Source of the DNA: Anaerolineae bacterium
GTDB lineage: Bacteria > Chloroflexota > Anaerolineae > Aggregatilineales > J027
Assembly: GCA_008933735.1 (NCBI GenBank)
Contig: WBUL01000002.1
Span: 62,001-126,000 of the forward strand
DNA length: 64,000 nucleotides
Direction of reading: 5' to 3'
The notes under the pieces were generated by a model. That model saw nothing but the letters and a program-made list of their open reading frames with translations. It was not told the DNA's origin and searched no databases. This document shows, piece by piece, positions 32,807-41,884 of the stretch (its first letter is position 1; every line of letters begins with the position of its first letter). The translations under genes were made by a program, and so were the position numbers.

Positions 32807-33538
32807 ATGCCATTAAAACCTGAAGAGTGGGGCTACACTAACCCGGCAGTATCCTCGCTTTACGGCAAACCACCTCTTGTCTGGAAGGATATGGACATTC
32901 ATCTCGTGGTCTATGAAACCGACATCGAGAATGTAAAAAGGGTTATCCCGGCGCCATTGGAAGCACGCTCCAACCTCGTAATTACCTGGGTTTCTGATTT
33001 TAAACTGGGGACAACCCAGGGCGCATTTGGCGAGTTTGCCGTTTATGTGCAGGTCAAATATCAGAGTTGGGAAGGCGATTATGAACCCTTCCTCTACGTC
33101 AATTCGCATCTTCCATTAACGGCTGGCCGTGAAATCTGGGGCTATCAAAAGAAAATGGCAGACATCAGCCTGCATCACGAGCATGAAGCGGTGCGGGCAC
33201 AGGTCAATCGTCTTGGACATCAGATTTATAAGGGGTTGGTGGTACCAGAATACATCGCCAATATGAGTGAAATCCCCTGGAGTCCTCATGGGGTGTTCTC
33301 CCTCAAATACATTCCGGCGGTCGAGGAAGGCGGAACGCCTCTGCGTGAACTCGTCCTTACACCCGGAGAATTCACTGCTCAGGAAGGGAAATTTTTTGGT
33401 GGGCGTGGTTCTGTGGTGTACGAGCGATCAGAAATTGACCCCACGTATCTGCTTGAACCCAAGCGCATCCTGGGAGCATTTTTTGGCAAGGGAGATTTGT
33501 ACCTTCCGCTTGGGAAAGTCGTTCACAACTACAAGTAA
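32807..33538 (+). CDS. Acetoacetate decarboxylase-family protein
   Basis: A 243-residue ADC-family protein. REIWGYQKKMADI carries K115 and K116, the same numbers as the Schiff-base pair of Clostridium ADC, with a preceding LPLTAGRE loop. GVFSLKYIPAV follows later. AAAGGA precedes the ATG. It begins 34 bases after the IclR gene and is probably co-transcribed with it. Many family members are not true decarboxylases but aldolase-dehydratases or act on sugar-derived keto acids, so the exact reaction is open. Confidence 0.85.
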   Translation: MPLKPEEWGYTNPAVSSLYGKPPLVWKDMDIHLVVYETDIENVKRVIPAPLEARSNLVITWVSDFKLGTTQGAFGEFAVYVQVKYQSWEGDYEPFLYVNSHLPLTAGREIWGYQKKMADISLHHEHEAVRAQVNRLGHQIYKGLVVPEYIANMSEIPWSPHGVFSLKYIPAVEEGGTPLRELVLTPGEFTAQEGKFFGGRGSVVYERSEIDPTYLLEPKRILGAFFGKGDLYLPLGKVVHNYK

Positions 33539-33548
33539 CACCGATTCA

Positions 33549-33580
33549 ACTACCAGCGTTCCTCATCGAAGGCTGGTAGT
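33549..33580. terminator. Bidirectional hairpin between convergent ADC and DeoR genes
   Basis: ACTACCAGC (33549-33557) and GCTGGTAGT (33572-33580) pair fully around a 14-base loop. It lies exactly between two convergent genes, so it can end transcription from both sides. T runs are weak. Confidence 0.6.
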
Positions 33581-34384
33581 CTATTCATCAGCACGAATCA
33601 GATTCACCCCGGCTTCGCGCCACGTATGGTAGACCTCCGGATCAATATTACTGTCCGTGATAATCGCGTCCACCTCGTCAACATCATAGACATGATGAGC
33701 ATTCACCCGCCCGAATTTGGACGAGTCCATCAGGGCGATGGTCAATTTGCACCGCGAACGCATCAGGCGCAGCAGTTCGGCAATCTGGTTAAACGAAGTA
33801 GTAAACCCTCCCTGTAAGTCAACGTAATTCGCACTCATAAACAGAATGCGACCCGTGAGGCTTTCCAATGAGTGACGCGCCAGCGCCCCGATGAGCGATT
33901 GCGTGCGGCGATGGTAATCCCCGCCCGTCATGATTAACTGTGTATTGAGGGTACTCTGGCACAAATCCGCGACGGGAATCGAGCCCGTCACAATCGTCAC
34001 AGCAAGGTCAGTATCCGTCAGCACCCGCACCAGCTCCAGCGCCGTTGTCCCCGTAGAGATAAACAGGGTATCGTGCTTCTCAATGTAGGTGGCCGCTTTT
34101 CTGGCAATTTCCTGCTTGGCCTCGACCTGGACTCCCATGTAGGTCTTGATGTTGTAGGCCCCATTGCTCAATCTGACACTTCCGTGCATTTTCTCAATGA
34201 CCCCGCGCTCCTCCAACACCTCAAGATCGCGGTGCAGTGTCATCCTGGAGACTTTGGCCAGGTCTTGTAACTCGGCTGTCGAAACTGTATGCCGTTCCGT
34301 AATGATAGATTGCAGTCGGGCAATCCGTTCCTCTTTAGGAAGTTTTGGCATAATTGACAAATTCTTTCTGCTGTTGGCCGACAT
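33581..34384 (-). CDS. DeoR-family transcriptional regulator
   Basis: A 267-residue DeoR/GlpR-type repressor. The winged helix is ERIARLQSIITERHTVSTAELQDLAKVSRMTLHRDLEVLEERG, followed by the sugar-phosphate-binding isomerase-like domain with IFISTGTTALELVRVL-like, MTGGDYHRRTQSLIG and IALMDSSKFGR motifs. The Met at 34351 (MPKLPKEERIARL) is an alternative start nearer to the HTH. It is divergent from the long aldehyde dehydrogenase-ABC operon, and its regulatory region has a perfect palindrome. It probably represses that operon until a phosphorylated sugar or polyol is present. Confidence 0.9.
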   Translation of the reverse strand: MSANSRKNLSIMPKLPKEERIARLQSIITERHTVSTAELQDLAKVSRMTLHRDLEVLEERGVIEKMHGSVRLSNGAYNIKTYMGVQVEAKQEIARKAATYIEKHDTLFISTGTTALELVRVLTDTDLAVTIVTGSIPVADLCQSTLNTQLIMTGGDYHRRTQSLIGALARHSLESLTGRILFMSANYVDLQGGFTTSFNQIAELLRLMRSRCKLTIALMDSSKFGRVNAHHVYDVDEVDAIITDSNIDPEVYHTWREAGVNLIRADE

Positions 34385-34477
34385 GGAATTTGTTGCATTT
34401 TAGCAGCATTCTTGAAGAGAACAAATTCCGCATCTGGCTCATAAACAAGCTCTCATACAAATACCTACCTGCTAATC

Positions 34478-34499
34478 ATATGTTACAAATGTAACATAT
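34478..34499. promoter_or_regulatory. Perfect inverted repeat between DeoR and the ALDH-ABC operon
   Basis: ATATGTTAC (34478-34486) and GTAACATAT (34491-34499) flank a 4-base spacer. A degenerate version, ATATGT with AACAT, recurs at 34562-34580. The two are centred about 83 bases apart, close to eight DNA turns, which would suit looping by a dimeric or tetrameric repressor such as the adjacent DeoR protein. The rest of the 233-base spacer (34385-34617) is AT-rich and has no gene. Confidence 0.55.
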
Positions 34500-34617
34500 T
34501 TTACCAATTTTTTGTTTAAATTTTTCGCAATTTCCTTGAAGTTTTCCCAAAATGTATTATCATATGTACAAAGATAACATTTGGCGGCCAAAAATATTCA
34601 TCAATAAGGGGGTTTCT

Positions 34618-36063
34618 TTGATCAAAACTGAACTGTTTATTGATGGTCAGTATATCCCTTCTGAAACCAGAAGAACCTTTGATGTCATCAATCCGGTCAA
34701 TGCCCAACCGATGGGCCAGGCAGCCAAAGCCAGTACTGCTGATGTTGAACATGCCCTCGAAGCCGCCCAGACTGCCTTCAAAAAATGGTCGCGCACAAAC
34801 GGTGATGAACGAGCAGCCAGACTAAAGACGGCGGCGGCGGCAATCCGCGATCACGAACAAGAACTGGCACACATCCTGACTGCCGAACATGGCAAACCAC
34901 TGAATGACGCCCTGAAAGAAATCCAGGGAACAGCCAGCGCATTTGAATATTACGGCGAAGAGGCACGCCGGATCAGCGGGGAAATCGCCCCGGCAAAATC
35001 TGCAACCAGCCGCAGCCTCGTCATCCGACAGCCAATTGGGGTCGTTGCAGCCATCGTTCCCTGGAACTATCCCGTCTCTTTGATGAGTTGGAAAGTCGCG
35101 CCTGCCCTTGCAGCAGGCTGTACGGTGGTGGTTAAACCCCCTGAACTCGCTCCCCTCGCAACCACAAAAACGATAGAAGTCCTCAGCAGCGCTGGACTGC
35201 CCACCGGTGCGGTCAATGTCGTCACAGGAAAAGCCAGCGAAATCGGGGATTTTCTGGTGAGCCATCCGATTACACGGGTAGTCGCCTTGACAGGTTCAAC
35301 GGAAATCGGTGCTCATATCATGCGGGTTGCCTCGGATGGTATCAAAAAGCTGATCCTGGAGCTGGGCGGCCATACGCCCATGGTGGTTTTTAAGGACGCC
35401 AACCTGGAACGTGCGCTAAAAGATGGTGTCAAACGTTCCTTCCGTAATATGGGACAGATCTGTAATGCGGTTAATCGTATTTACGTTGAACAGGACATCG
35501 CTGAGGTATTCATTGACCGCTTCGTGAAAATGACGGAACAGATGACAATCGGCGACGGCCTGGCGAATCCGTCCATTGATCTGGGGCCGATGATCGATCA
35601 ATCGGGCATCGTGAGAACCCAACGCCATGTTGACGATGCCTTACAAAAAGGCGCTCGGCTGGCAACCGGCGGCGGCAAACCGGATGCTCCCGAACTTCAG
35701 GCAGGTTACTTCTATAAACCCACCGTCCTGACCGAGGTCAGGCAAGATATGCTGGTCATGCACGAAGAAACCTTTGGCCCCCTGGTCGGGATAGCCACCT
35801 TCAAAGGGGTTGAAGAGGCTATCGCACTGGCGAACAGCACCGATTTTGGCCTCGTGACCTACGGCTATACCGAAAGCCTTTCAACAGCATTTGCCTTTGG
35901 AGAAGGGGTTGAATCAGGAACCGTTGCCATTAACACGGTCAGTCCGGACTCGCTCTATGCTCCTTATCCCGCGTGGAAGCTCAGTGGCACGGGATTGGAG
36001 CTTTCCCGGCACGGGATGAATGAGTATATGAACGTTAAACATCTCTTGTTGGAGATTGGGTAG
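34618..36063 (+). CDS. NAD(P)-dependent aldehyde dehydrogenase (succinate-semialdehyde dehydrogenase-like)
   Basis: A 481-residue aldehyde dehydrogenase. N150 (VPWNYP), E248 (LELGG) and C282 (GQICNAVNR) form the active site; GSTEIG is the cofactor loop. A TTG at 34618 preceded by AAGGGGG is preferred as start, giving MIKTELFIDGQ and a length matching GabD (482). An ATG 22 codons upstream adds an unrelated basic lead. It oxidises an aldehyde to an acid without CoA. It is the first gene of a long operon and may take glycolaldehyde, lactaldehyde or a product of the diol dehydratase. Confidence 0.92.
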   Translation: MIKTELFIDGQYIPSETRRTFDVINPVNAQPMGQAAKASTADVEHALEAAQTAFKKWSRTNGDERAARLKTAAAAIRDHEQELAHILTAEHGKPLNDALKEIQGTASAFEYYGEEARRISGEIAPAKSATSRSLVIRQPIGVVAAIVPWNYPVSLMSWKVAPALAAGCTVVVKPPELAPLATTKTIEVLSSAGLPTGAVNVVTGKASEIGDFLVSHPITRVVALTGSTEIGAHIMRVASDGIKKLILELGGHTPMVVFKDANLERALKDGVKRSFRNMGQICNAVNRIYVEQDIAEVFIDRFVKMTEQMTIGDGLANPSIDLGPMIDQSGIVRTQRHVDDALQKGARLATGGGKPDAPELQAGYFYKPTVLTEVRQDMLVMHEETFGPLVGIATFKGVEEAIALANSTDFGLVTYGYTESLSTAFAFGEGVESGTVAINTVSPDSLYAPYPAWKLSGTGLELSRHGMNEYMNVKHLLLEIG

Positions 36064-36065
36064 CG

Positions 36066-37013
36066 ATGTCCACTCGAATTCTGATTGCCACCCGATCTTT
36101 TGGCAGCACGTCTGAGATACCCTGGAAGCTCCTGGAAGAAAACCAGTCTGAGATTATCCAGGTAGACATCAGCAAAGCGACGGATAAAGAGCTTGCTGAA
36201 GCCCTGCAAAGTGTTGATGCGGCGATTGTTGGCAGCCGTCCGATTACCGCTGAACTGATCGCTGGAGCACCACGCTTAAAAGTGATCTGTATGCACGGTG
36301 TCGGTGTAGACCACATTGATCTGGGGGCCGCAAAAGCTCACCAGGTGATTGTGTGCAACTGCCCCGGTGCTAATGCGGACAGTGTTGCTGACCTCACCTT
36401 GTGCCTGATGCTGGCGGTCTCTCGTGACCTGGTGAACGCCAACGCCTCACTCAAACGCGGTGAATGGGGACGTTATTCCGGCAAGCTCATCTGGCAAAAA
36501 ACCCTGGGGCTGATCGGTATGGGGCAGATTGGACGCGGAGTTGTACAGCGTGCGACCGGTTTCCAGATGCGGATTCTGGTTTACGACCCGTTCATCTCCT
36601 CAGACACCATCACAGAAATTGGTGCCAGGGCGGTTTCATTCGAAGAACTGCTGGCCGAGTCGGATTACATTAGTCTTCATGCCCCGGCAACCGACAAATC
36701 CCACAATCTCATTAATGCCGATACCCTCAGCAAAATGAAATCTACCGCCTATCTTATCAATACATCGCGTGGCGAGCTGGTCAATGAGGAGGCGCTATAC
36801 CACGCCCTGAAAAACAGGCAAATCGCCGGAGCAGCGCTGGATGTTTATACCCATGAGCCGCCCTTGCGACACGACCTCATCAATTTACCGAATGTTGTTG
36901 CCACGCCGCACATCGGGGCACACAGCACTGAAGCGATCACTAATGTCAGCATTATGGCGGCCCAGAACGTGATCTCCGCCCTGCGGGGCGAGCCGATTAA
37001 TCAGGTGAACTAA
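36066..37013 (+). CDS. D-isomer-specific 2-hydroxyacid dehydrogenase
   Basis: A 315-residue NAD-binding dehydrogenase. The Rossmann motif is GLIGMGQIGRGV. Catalytic Arg is in INTSRGELVN, Glu in YTHEPPL and His in TPHIGAHS. It starts two bases after the aldehyde dehydrogenase stop. It is a paralogue of the enzyme at 7928-8914 but has a different operon context. With the aldehyde dehydrogenase it could interconvert a 2-hydroxy acid and a 2-keto acid, such as glycolate/glyoxylate, lactate/pyruvate or tartronate-type compounds. Confidence 0.9.
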   Translation: MSTRILIATRSFGSTSEIPWKLLEENQSEIIQVDISKATDKELAEALQSVDAAIVGSRPITAELIAGAPRLKVICMHGVGVDHIDLGAAKAHQVIVCNCPGANADSVADLTLCLMLAVSRDLVNANASLKRGEWGRYSGKLIWQKTLGLIGMGQIGRGVVQRATGFQMRILVYDPFISSDTITEIGARAVSFEELLAESDYISLHAPATDKSHNLINADTLSKMKSTAYLINTSRGELVNEEALYHALKNRQIAGAALDVYTHEPPLRHDLINLPNVVATPHIGAHSTEAITNVSIMAAQNVISALRGEPINQVN

Positions 37014-37091
37014 TACAAAAGGAGGACTGTGGGCAATAAAGCGGTTTCTGTTCCAAAAAAATTTAAGCTGTACCGATTAGGAGGATTAATC

Positions 37092-38570
37092 ATGATTAGA
37101 AAACTAGCGATTTTAGCCCTTGTTTTTGCCCTGGCACTGGTCATCGCACCCCGGCCTGTAACTCCGGCAAAGGCACAAGATGTGACGATTACCTGGGCAA
37201 CCATCGCCGGGTTCTACACTGACTGGGCGGAAGAAGTCGCCAGACAGTACGAAGAAAGCACTGGTGTCAATGTTGAAATCATTGATATTGACTTCCCCTC
37301 GCTCTATGAGAACCAGGTTCTGGAAGCGGTTGCCGATACGGGCGCATATGACATCCTGACGTATGATGTGGGTTGGAAAGCGGAATTTTCCGAATCCGGG
37401 TATCTGCTGCCCCTGGACGATTATATTGCGAACGCAGACCCCGCAGTCATTGCGTTTGATGATATTTCCCCGGCGCTGACCGAAACTACCAGCAAGTGGC
37501 GTGGCAAAACCTTCGGTCTGCCTTACTATACCTTCACGATGGGCTACTTCTATCGCTGCGATCTTTTTGAGAATCCGGACGAAATGGTAGCCTTTGAAGC
37601 AGAATACGGCTATCCGTTGGGCATTCCTCAGACATACGAACAACTTGCGGATATTGCTGAATTTTTCCGCCGTGAACCCGGTGAAACCCTGGCGGGCAAA
37701 ACCGTGGAAGCCGACTTCTATGGCATTGGTCTGATGGCGGCCCGTGCCCCGCACGTACAGGATGAAATCAACTCCATTGCCTGGAGTTGGGGCTACAAAG
37801 TCATTGAGGACGATGGCACGCCTGGTGTGACCAGCGAAGGCTTTCTGAAAGCAGTCAATCTGTATGTCAATGAGCTGCTGCCGTATGCACCACCCGGCGC
37901 GACCAGCTCCGCTTTTGACCAGGTGGTAGCCCAGATGCGTCAAGGGTTGATTGCCCAGACCGCCGCCTTTTATCTGGATCAGTATCCCAATATGGTGAAG
38001 ACCGAAGAAGAAGTTGAGGGCGCCCGCATCTGCACCGCCCCGGCTCCCGGTGCCCATACCTGGGTAGGCGCTTTTGGTCTGGGTGTATCCTCCGACTCGG
38101 AACACCCGCAGGAAGCATTTGACTTTGTCGCCTGGCTGGCCGGCCCCGAAGCCCAGCGTGCCTTTGCCGCTGGCGGTGGCAGCACCTCCCGCGTCAGCAT
38201 TCTGACCGATGCCGCGTTCATTGCCGAACACCCGCTGACCGCCGGTCACTATCCAACCCTCCAATTTGTTCTAGACCACACCGCAAAATCCAACTTCTAT
38301 CCAAACTACCTGTTTGTGCCCCAGGGCGGCAAGATATACGATGAAATGACTACCTGGTACTCCGCTGCCGCCAGTGGCGATGAATCCCCCGAAGGCGCAA
38401 TGGAGAAAATGGCAGAAGCAATTGAACGGCAGTGCGACGGCCTCTGTGAAATCGCGAATGATGCACTGGGAGAAAACTACACTCCTGTCCCGATGCCGTT
38501 CGACTATGAAACCTTCCTGGCATCCGGCGCATATGACATTGATGTCTGGATTGCCAATCAGGGCAACTAA
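37092..38570 (+). CDS. ABC transporter substrate-binding protein of the GlpV-like polyol importer
   Basis: A 492-residue extracellular binding protein. The signal peptide is MIRKLAILALVFALALVIAP with a cleavable KAQD site. The mature part has a family 1 two-lobe pattern (VTITWATIAGFYTDWAEEVARQYEE, YDILTYDVGWKAEFSESGYL, FGLPYYTFTMGYFYRCDLF). The start was chosen because AGGAGG is just ahead and because it gives the signal peptide; an in-frame GTG at 37029 is weaker. It is the first transporter gene of the operon. In the glycerol importer of rhizobia (GlpSTPQUV) the binding protein has the same partners: two permeases, a small membrane protein and two ATPases. Confidence 0.9.
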   Translation: MIRKLAILALVFALALVIAPRPVTPAKAQDVTITWATIAGFYTDWAEEVARQYEESTGVNVEIIDIDFPSLYENQVLEAVADTGAYDILTYDVGWKAEFSESGYLLPLDDYIANADPAVIAFDDISPALTETTSKWRGKTFGLPYYTFTMGYFYRCDLFENPDEMVAFEAEYGYPLGIPQTYEQLADIAEFFRREPGETLAGKTVEADFYGIGLMAARAPHVQDEINSIAWSWGYKVIEDDGTPGVTSEGFLKAVNLYVNELLPYAPPGATSSAFDQVVAQMRQGLIAQTAAFYLDQYPNMVKTEEEVEGARICTAPAPGAHTWVGAFGLGVSSDSEHPQEAFDFVAWLAGPEAQRAFAAGGGSTSRVSILTDAAFIAEHPLTAGHYPTLQFVLDHTAKSNFYPNYLFVPQGGKIYDEMTTWYSAAASGDESPEGAMEKMAEAIERQCDGLCEIANDALGENYTPVPMPFDYETFLASGAYDIDVWIANQGN

Positions 38571-38593
38571 ACCCGAAGCTTAATCAGTGGCAT

Positions 38594-38616
38594 GGGGTCT
38601 CTGTGCCAGAGACCCC
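38594..38616 (+). terminator. 10-bp hairpin between binding protein and permeases
   Basis: GGGGTCTCTG (38594-38603) and CAGAGACCCC (38607-38616) pair perfectly around three bases. No T run follows, so it is more likely a message stabiliser or partial attenuator than a full terminator. The downstream permease gene starts 38 bases later. Confidence 0.6.
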
Positions 38617-38654
38617 CAGCCTTTCGAGAGCATTCAAAAAGAGGACAAACCCTT

Positions 38655-39623
38655 ATGAGCACAAATAGCGCAGTCTACCAGGCAGATTCTGATTTGAAAC
38701 AGACTGCCAGAGCAGCCCCTAAAAAACAGTTGATTTCAGATACAGTATATTCCGTTTTGTTGATAGCCCCTGCTCTGGTTCTGATACTATTTTTTGCCCT
38801 TATTCCTCTTGGCTACGCCATTAATGTCTCGTTTCGGTTTGCCGATTTGACCAGTCCCAGAGGGGTAGACAATTACGTCGGGCTAGAAAACTACCATTTT
38901 GTCCTGAACGACGATTTTTTCTGGGAAGCTGCACAGCGCACCCTGTTTTTCGCCGTTATCGCCGTTGCGGTAGAGATGATTGCAGGCGTTGCGATTGCCT
39001 TTTTGCTTCATGAAATGCGCTGGTTTAAGGGAATTACACGCAGTCTGATAATCCTTCCCTTGGCGGCCTCTCCAGTTGCCGTCGGTTTGATCTGGCGCAA
39101 CATGTATCATCCGGATTTTGGCGTCTATAACTATCTGGTTTCACTGCTGGGGATTTCCGAACAAAACTGGCTGGGTGATCCTGACCTGGCAATGTATAGT
39201 GTCATTATCTTCGATGTATGGCAGTGGACCCCTTTTGTCATCCTGATCACGCTCGCAGGCTTGCAGGCGCTCCCGAAAGAGCCTTTTGAAGCTGCACAGT
39301 TGGATGGCGCATCAACCTGGCGTGTCTTACGAACACTGACTTTCCCCATGCTAACCCCGGTGCTGACGCTGGTTTTTGTCCTGCGGACTATTGATGCGAT
39401 CCGTCTTTATGACGCGGTCTTTTCCCTGACCAGCGGCGGCCCAGGAACAACCACGGAAGTCCTCACCTATTATCTTTATCGTACAGGACTCCGTTTCTTC
39501 CGTATGGATCGCGCCAGTGCCATGGCCCTGCTGTTCCTTTACGTGACCGTTGTGTTCACAGGGTTAGTCATGCGCCGCTTCATGCGAAATATTGCCGCCA
39601 GAACCCGTCAGATGGCGTCTTAG
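38655..39623 (+). CDS. CUT1 ABC transporter permease, MalF type
   Basis: A 322-residue permease with six predicted membrane segments. The first is VYSVLLIAPALVLILFFALI. The EAA motif is EPFEAAQLDGASTWRVL followed by FPMLTP, and the end signature is LTSGGPGTTTEVL. The ATG at 38655 has AAAGAGGA upstream and removes a short lead in the longer frame. It pairs with the next gene, 12 bases later. Confidence 0.92.
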   Translation: MSTNSAVYQADSDLKQTARAAPKKQLISDTVYSVLLIAPALVLILFFALIPLGYAINVSFRFADLTSPRGVDNYVGLENYHFVLNDDFFWEAAQRTLFFAVIAVAVEMIAGVAIAFLLHEMRWFKGITRSLIILPLAASPVAVGLIWRNMYHPDFGVYNYLVSLLGISEQNWLGDPDLAMYSVIIFDVWQWTPFVILITLAGLQALPKEPFEAAQLDGASTWRVLRTLTFPMLTPVLTLVFVLRTIDAIRLYDAVFSLTSGGPGTTTEVLTYYLYRTGLRFFRMDRASAMALLFLYVTVVFTGLVMRRFMRNIAARTRQMAS

Positions 39624-39635
39624 GAGCAATTTCAG

Positions 39636-40493
39636 ATGGAAACGCAAAGAATTAGTTTTGGTCTCTTTTTTCGGCACTTCCTGATTTTGATTATCCTGAT
39701 TGTGTTTCTGTTTCCTATCTACTGGATGATCACAACCTCCTTCAAGTCGTCCGAAGACATTCTGACTCGCCCTCCTAAATTCGTGTTTGAGCCGACCCTT
39801 GATAACTATCGGTTTGCATTTGAAGAAGCTGACTTCACCAAGTTCATTCGAAACACGATTATCGTGGCAGGACTGTCAACGATTCTGGTCGTAACCTTTG
39901 GTTCTATCGCCTCTTACAGCTTCGCACGCTGGAATCCTGGTGATGGCCATATCATGTTCTTCATCCTGACCACACGGATGATGCCTGCTATTGCGGTCAT
40001 CATGCCCTTCTTTCTGATCTTCAGAGATCTGGGCAAAACAGACATTGGCAATCGGTTTTACCTGGGATTAGATCAACCTGGGGCGCTGGTAGTCGCCTAC
40101 ACGGTTTTCAACCTGCCATTTGCCATCTGGCTGATGCATTCCTTCTTTCAGGATATTCCGATGGAACTGGAAGACTCCGCTCGTCTGGATGGATACAGCC
40201 GCTTGCAGGTATTCTTTCGCGTCGTGCTGCCCCTTGCCGCGCCGGGGATCGCGGTTACTGCGATCTTCAGTTTGCTGTTTGCGTGGAACGAATTCCTGTT
40301 TGCTTTTGTGCTGACCCGTGATGATGCACGAACGATTACGGTGGGAGTGTCGAGCTTCCAGACCCAGCAAGGTATCCTTTGGGGGCCGCTCACAGCGGCG
40401 GCGGTGGTTTGTGTTGTTCCCATGCTGGTCGTTGCCCTGTTTCTACAGCGCTACATGGTTCGCGGCCTGACCTTTGGCGCAGTACGTGGATAA
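39636..40493 (+). CDS. CUT1 ABC transporter permease, MalG type
   Basis: A 285-residue permease. The N-terminal segment is FLILIILIVFLFPIYWMITT. The EAA loop reads ELEDSARLDGYSRLQVF followed by PLAAPG. The last membrane segment and MVRGLTFGAVRG end match MalG-type CUT1 permeases. It should dimerise with the upstream permease. The next gene begins 15 bases later. Confidence 0.93.
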   Translation: METQRISFGLFFRHFLILIILIVFLFPIYWMITTSFKSSEDILTRPPKFVFEPTLDNYRFAFEEADFTKFIRNTIIVAGLSTILVVTFGSIASYSFARWNPGDGHIMFFILTTRMMPAIAVIMPFFLIFRDLGKTDIGNRFYLGLDQPGALVVAYTVFNLPFAIWLMHSFFQDIPMELEDSARLDGYSRLQVFFRVVLPLAAPGIAVTAIFSLLFAWNEFLFAFVLTRDDARTITVGVSSFQTQQGILWGPLTAAAVVCVVPMLVVALFLQRYMVRGLTFGAVRG

Positions 40494-40508
40494 GGAAAGA
40501 AGGTTGCT

Positions 40509-40748
40509 ATGTCTCTCTCACAAGCCTGGGATCGGATGTTCTGGTCCGTTATGATCACGATTTTTGTCGGTCTGCTCTGGATGAAATTTCTCCAGGAAAC
40601 AGCCGCCTGCGAGAGCATTGGACTTGTTGTCGCAATTTCTGTCGGCATTGCCTTTTTTTCCAGTGGATGGTATCAGGCAAACCGACAGAAGAAACGCGAT
40701 AGTCAGACTGCCAGTGACGCCGCTCAGATTCCAGAGGACTTACTGTGA
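40509..40748 (+). CDS. Small membrane protein, DUF2160/GlpU-like
   Basis: A 79-residue protein with two predicted membrane segments (about residues 11-25 and 37-53) and a charged C-terminal tail. Its size and position, between permeases and the ATPase genes, match the small DUF2160/GlpU protein of glycerol ABC importers; sequence identity has not been checked. The stop at 40746-40748 is directly before the ATPase start. A role as an accessory membrane subunit is inferred. Confidence 0.65.
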   Translation: MSLSQAWDRMFWSVMITIFVGLLWMKFLQETAACESIGLVVAISVGIAFFSSGWYQANRQKKRDSQTASDAAQIPEDLL

Positions 40749-40749
40749 A

Positions 40750-41883
40750 ATGCTAAAGCTAGATTCTGTGACCAAGCGTTTTGGGAAAACAGTGGCCGTC
40801 CAACAACTTACGTTAGACTGCGCCATCAATGAATTTGTTGTTATCTTCGGGCCGGCAGGTGCAGGCAAATCAACGACCCTGCGTTTAATTGCGGGCATCA
40901 TTAAACCCAGCGAAGGGGACATTTATCTGCACGGACATGCTCTGACGGGGGTTCCCCCAGAGAATCGCAACATGTCCATGGTGTTCGAAAACTACGCGCT
41001 GTACTCGCATCTTACTGTCTATGACAACCTCGCGTTTCCTTTGAGAGCGCACAAGGTCAAATCTCAGGAAATCAAACAGCGGGTTCAGGATATGGCAGAA
41101 GTTCTGCAAATCGCGCCCTTTCTTCAGCGGCGTCCCGGTTTCCTGAGCGGCGGGCAGCGGCAGCGTGTTGCGCTGGGGCGTGCTCTTATCCGTGATGCCG
41201 ATGTATACCTGCTGGACGAACCCATTTCGCATCTTGACGCCAAACTTCGCCACCGGATGCGCGGGGAACTCAAGGCCATTTGCGCCAAGAAGGAAGCAAC
41301 GGTTATGCACGTCACCCACGACTACCGTGAGGCGATGGCGCTTTCAGATCGCATTGCGGTCATTAATATGGGCAGGCTGATGCAGTTCGGTACCCCTGAT
41401 GAGATTTTTCACTATCCCCAAAACGAGTTCGTCGCCAGTTTTGTCGGTGAACCTCCGATGAGTTTTCTGGATGTGGCCTATATAGAGGAAGGGGGGAAAG
41501 CGGCCTTTCAGGTAGAGGGCAGCGACATTCGGCTGACCATTGGCGACCACGAAAAGTCTGCCATTAAGCAGCGTGTACTCCCAAAACAGTTTCGGGTAGG
41601 CGTTCGAGCGAAGGAAATCACTGTCGCTTATGAACCCGACACGACTCACACCATCCCGACTGAGGTCTATGTCATCGAAACACTGGGGCATCGCAACATC
41701 GTCACCACCCGCATCGGCGCGGATCAGATCAAAGTCATTACCTCCCCTGATGTCAAACTGAAAGTCAGAGACACCATCTATCTCGACATTCAGTCAGGCA
41801 GGTATCACCTTTTCGGCGACGGCATCGCCTTCTGCCATCCGGTACGACAATCCCAACAACTTGCCGAAGAGATAGGGGGCTAA
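40750..41883 (+). CDS. ABC transporter ATPase 1 (GlpS-like)
   Basis: A 377-residue MalK-type ATPase. Walker A is GPAGAGKST, the signature LSGGQRQRV, Walker B LLDEP, and the switch His is in MHVTHDYREAM. A C-terminal regulatory (TOBE/OB) domain follows from about residue 240. The Walker B region reads DEPISHLD where most MalK proteins have DEPLSNLD. The second ATPase has the same wording. It starts one base after the small membrane gene. The two ATPases probably form a heterodimer. Confidence 0.92.
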   Translation: MLKLDSVTKRFGKTVAVQQLTLDCAINEFVVIFGPAGAGKSTTLRLIAGIIKPSEGDIYLHGHALTGVPPENRNMSMVFENYALYSHLTVYDNLAFPLRAHKVKSQEIKQRVQDMAEVLQIAPFLQRRPGFLSGGQRQRVALGRALIRDADVYLLDEPISHLDAKLRHRMRGELKAICAKKEATVMHVTHDYREAMALSDRIAVINMGRLMQFGTPDEIFHYPQNEFVASFVGEPPMSFLDVAYIEEGGKAAFQVEGSDIRLTIGDHEKSAIKQRVLPKQFRVGVRAKEITVAYEPDTTHTIPTEVYVIETLGHRNIVTTRIGADQIKVITSPDVKLKVRDTIYLDIQSGRYHLFGDGIAFCHPVRQSQQLAEEIGG

Positions 41884-41884
41884 A

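Noticed and set aside
37029..37091. Possible upstream start (GTG) for the GlpV-like binding protein, with GGAGG in front
   Set aside because: The spacing of three bases is too tight, and starting there would put a charged lead before a good signal peptide.
37113..38264. Open frame of 383 codons antisense to the second binding protein
   Set aside because: Lies wholly inside a well-supported gene on the other strand and shows no domain.
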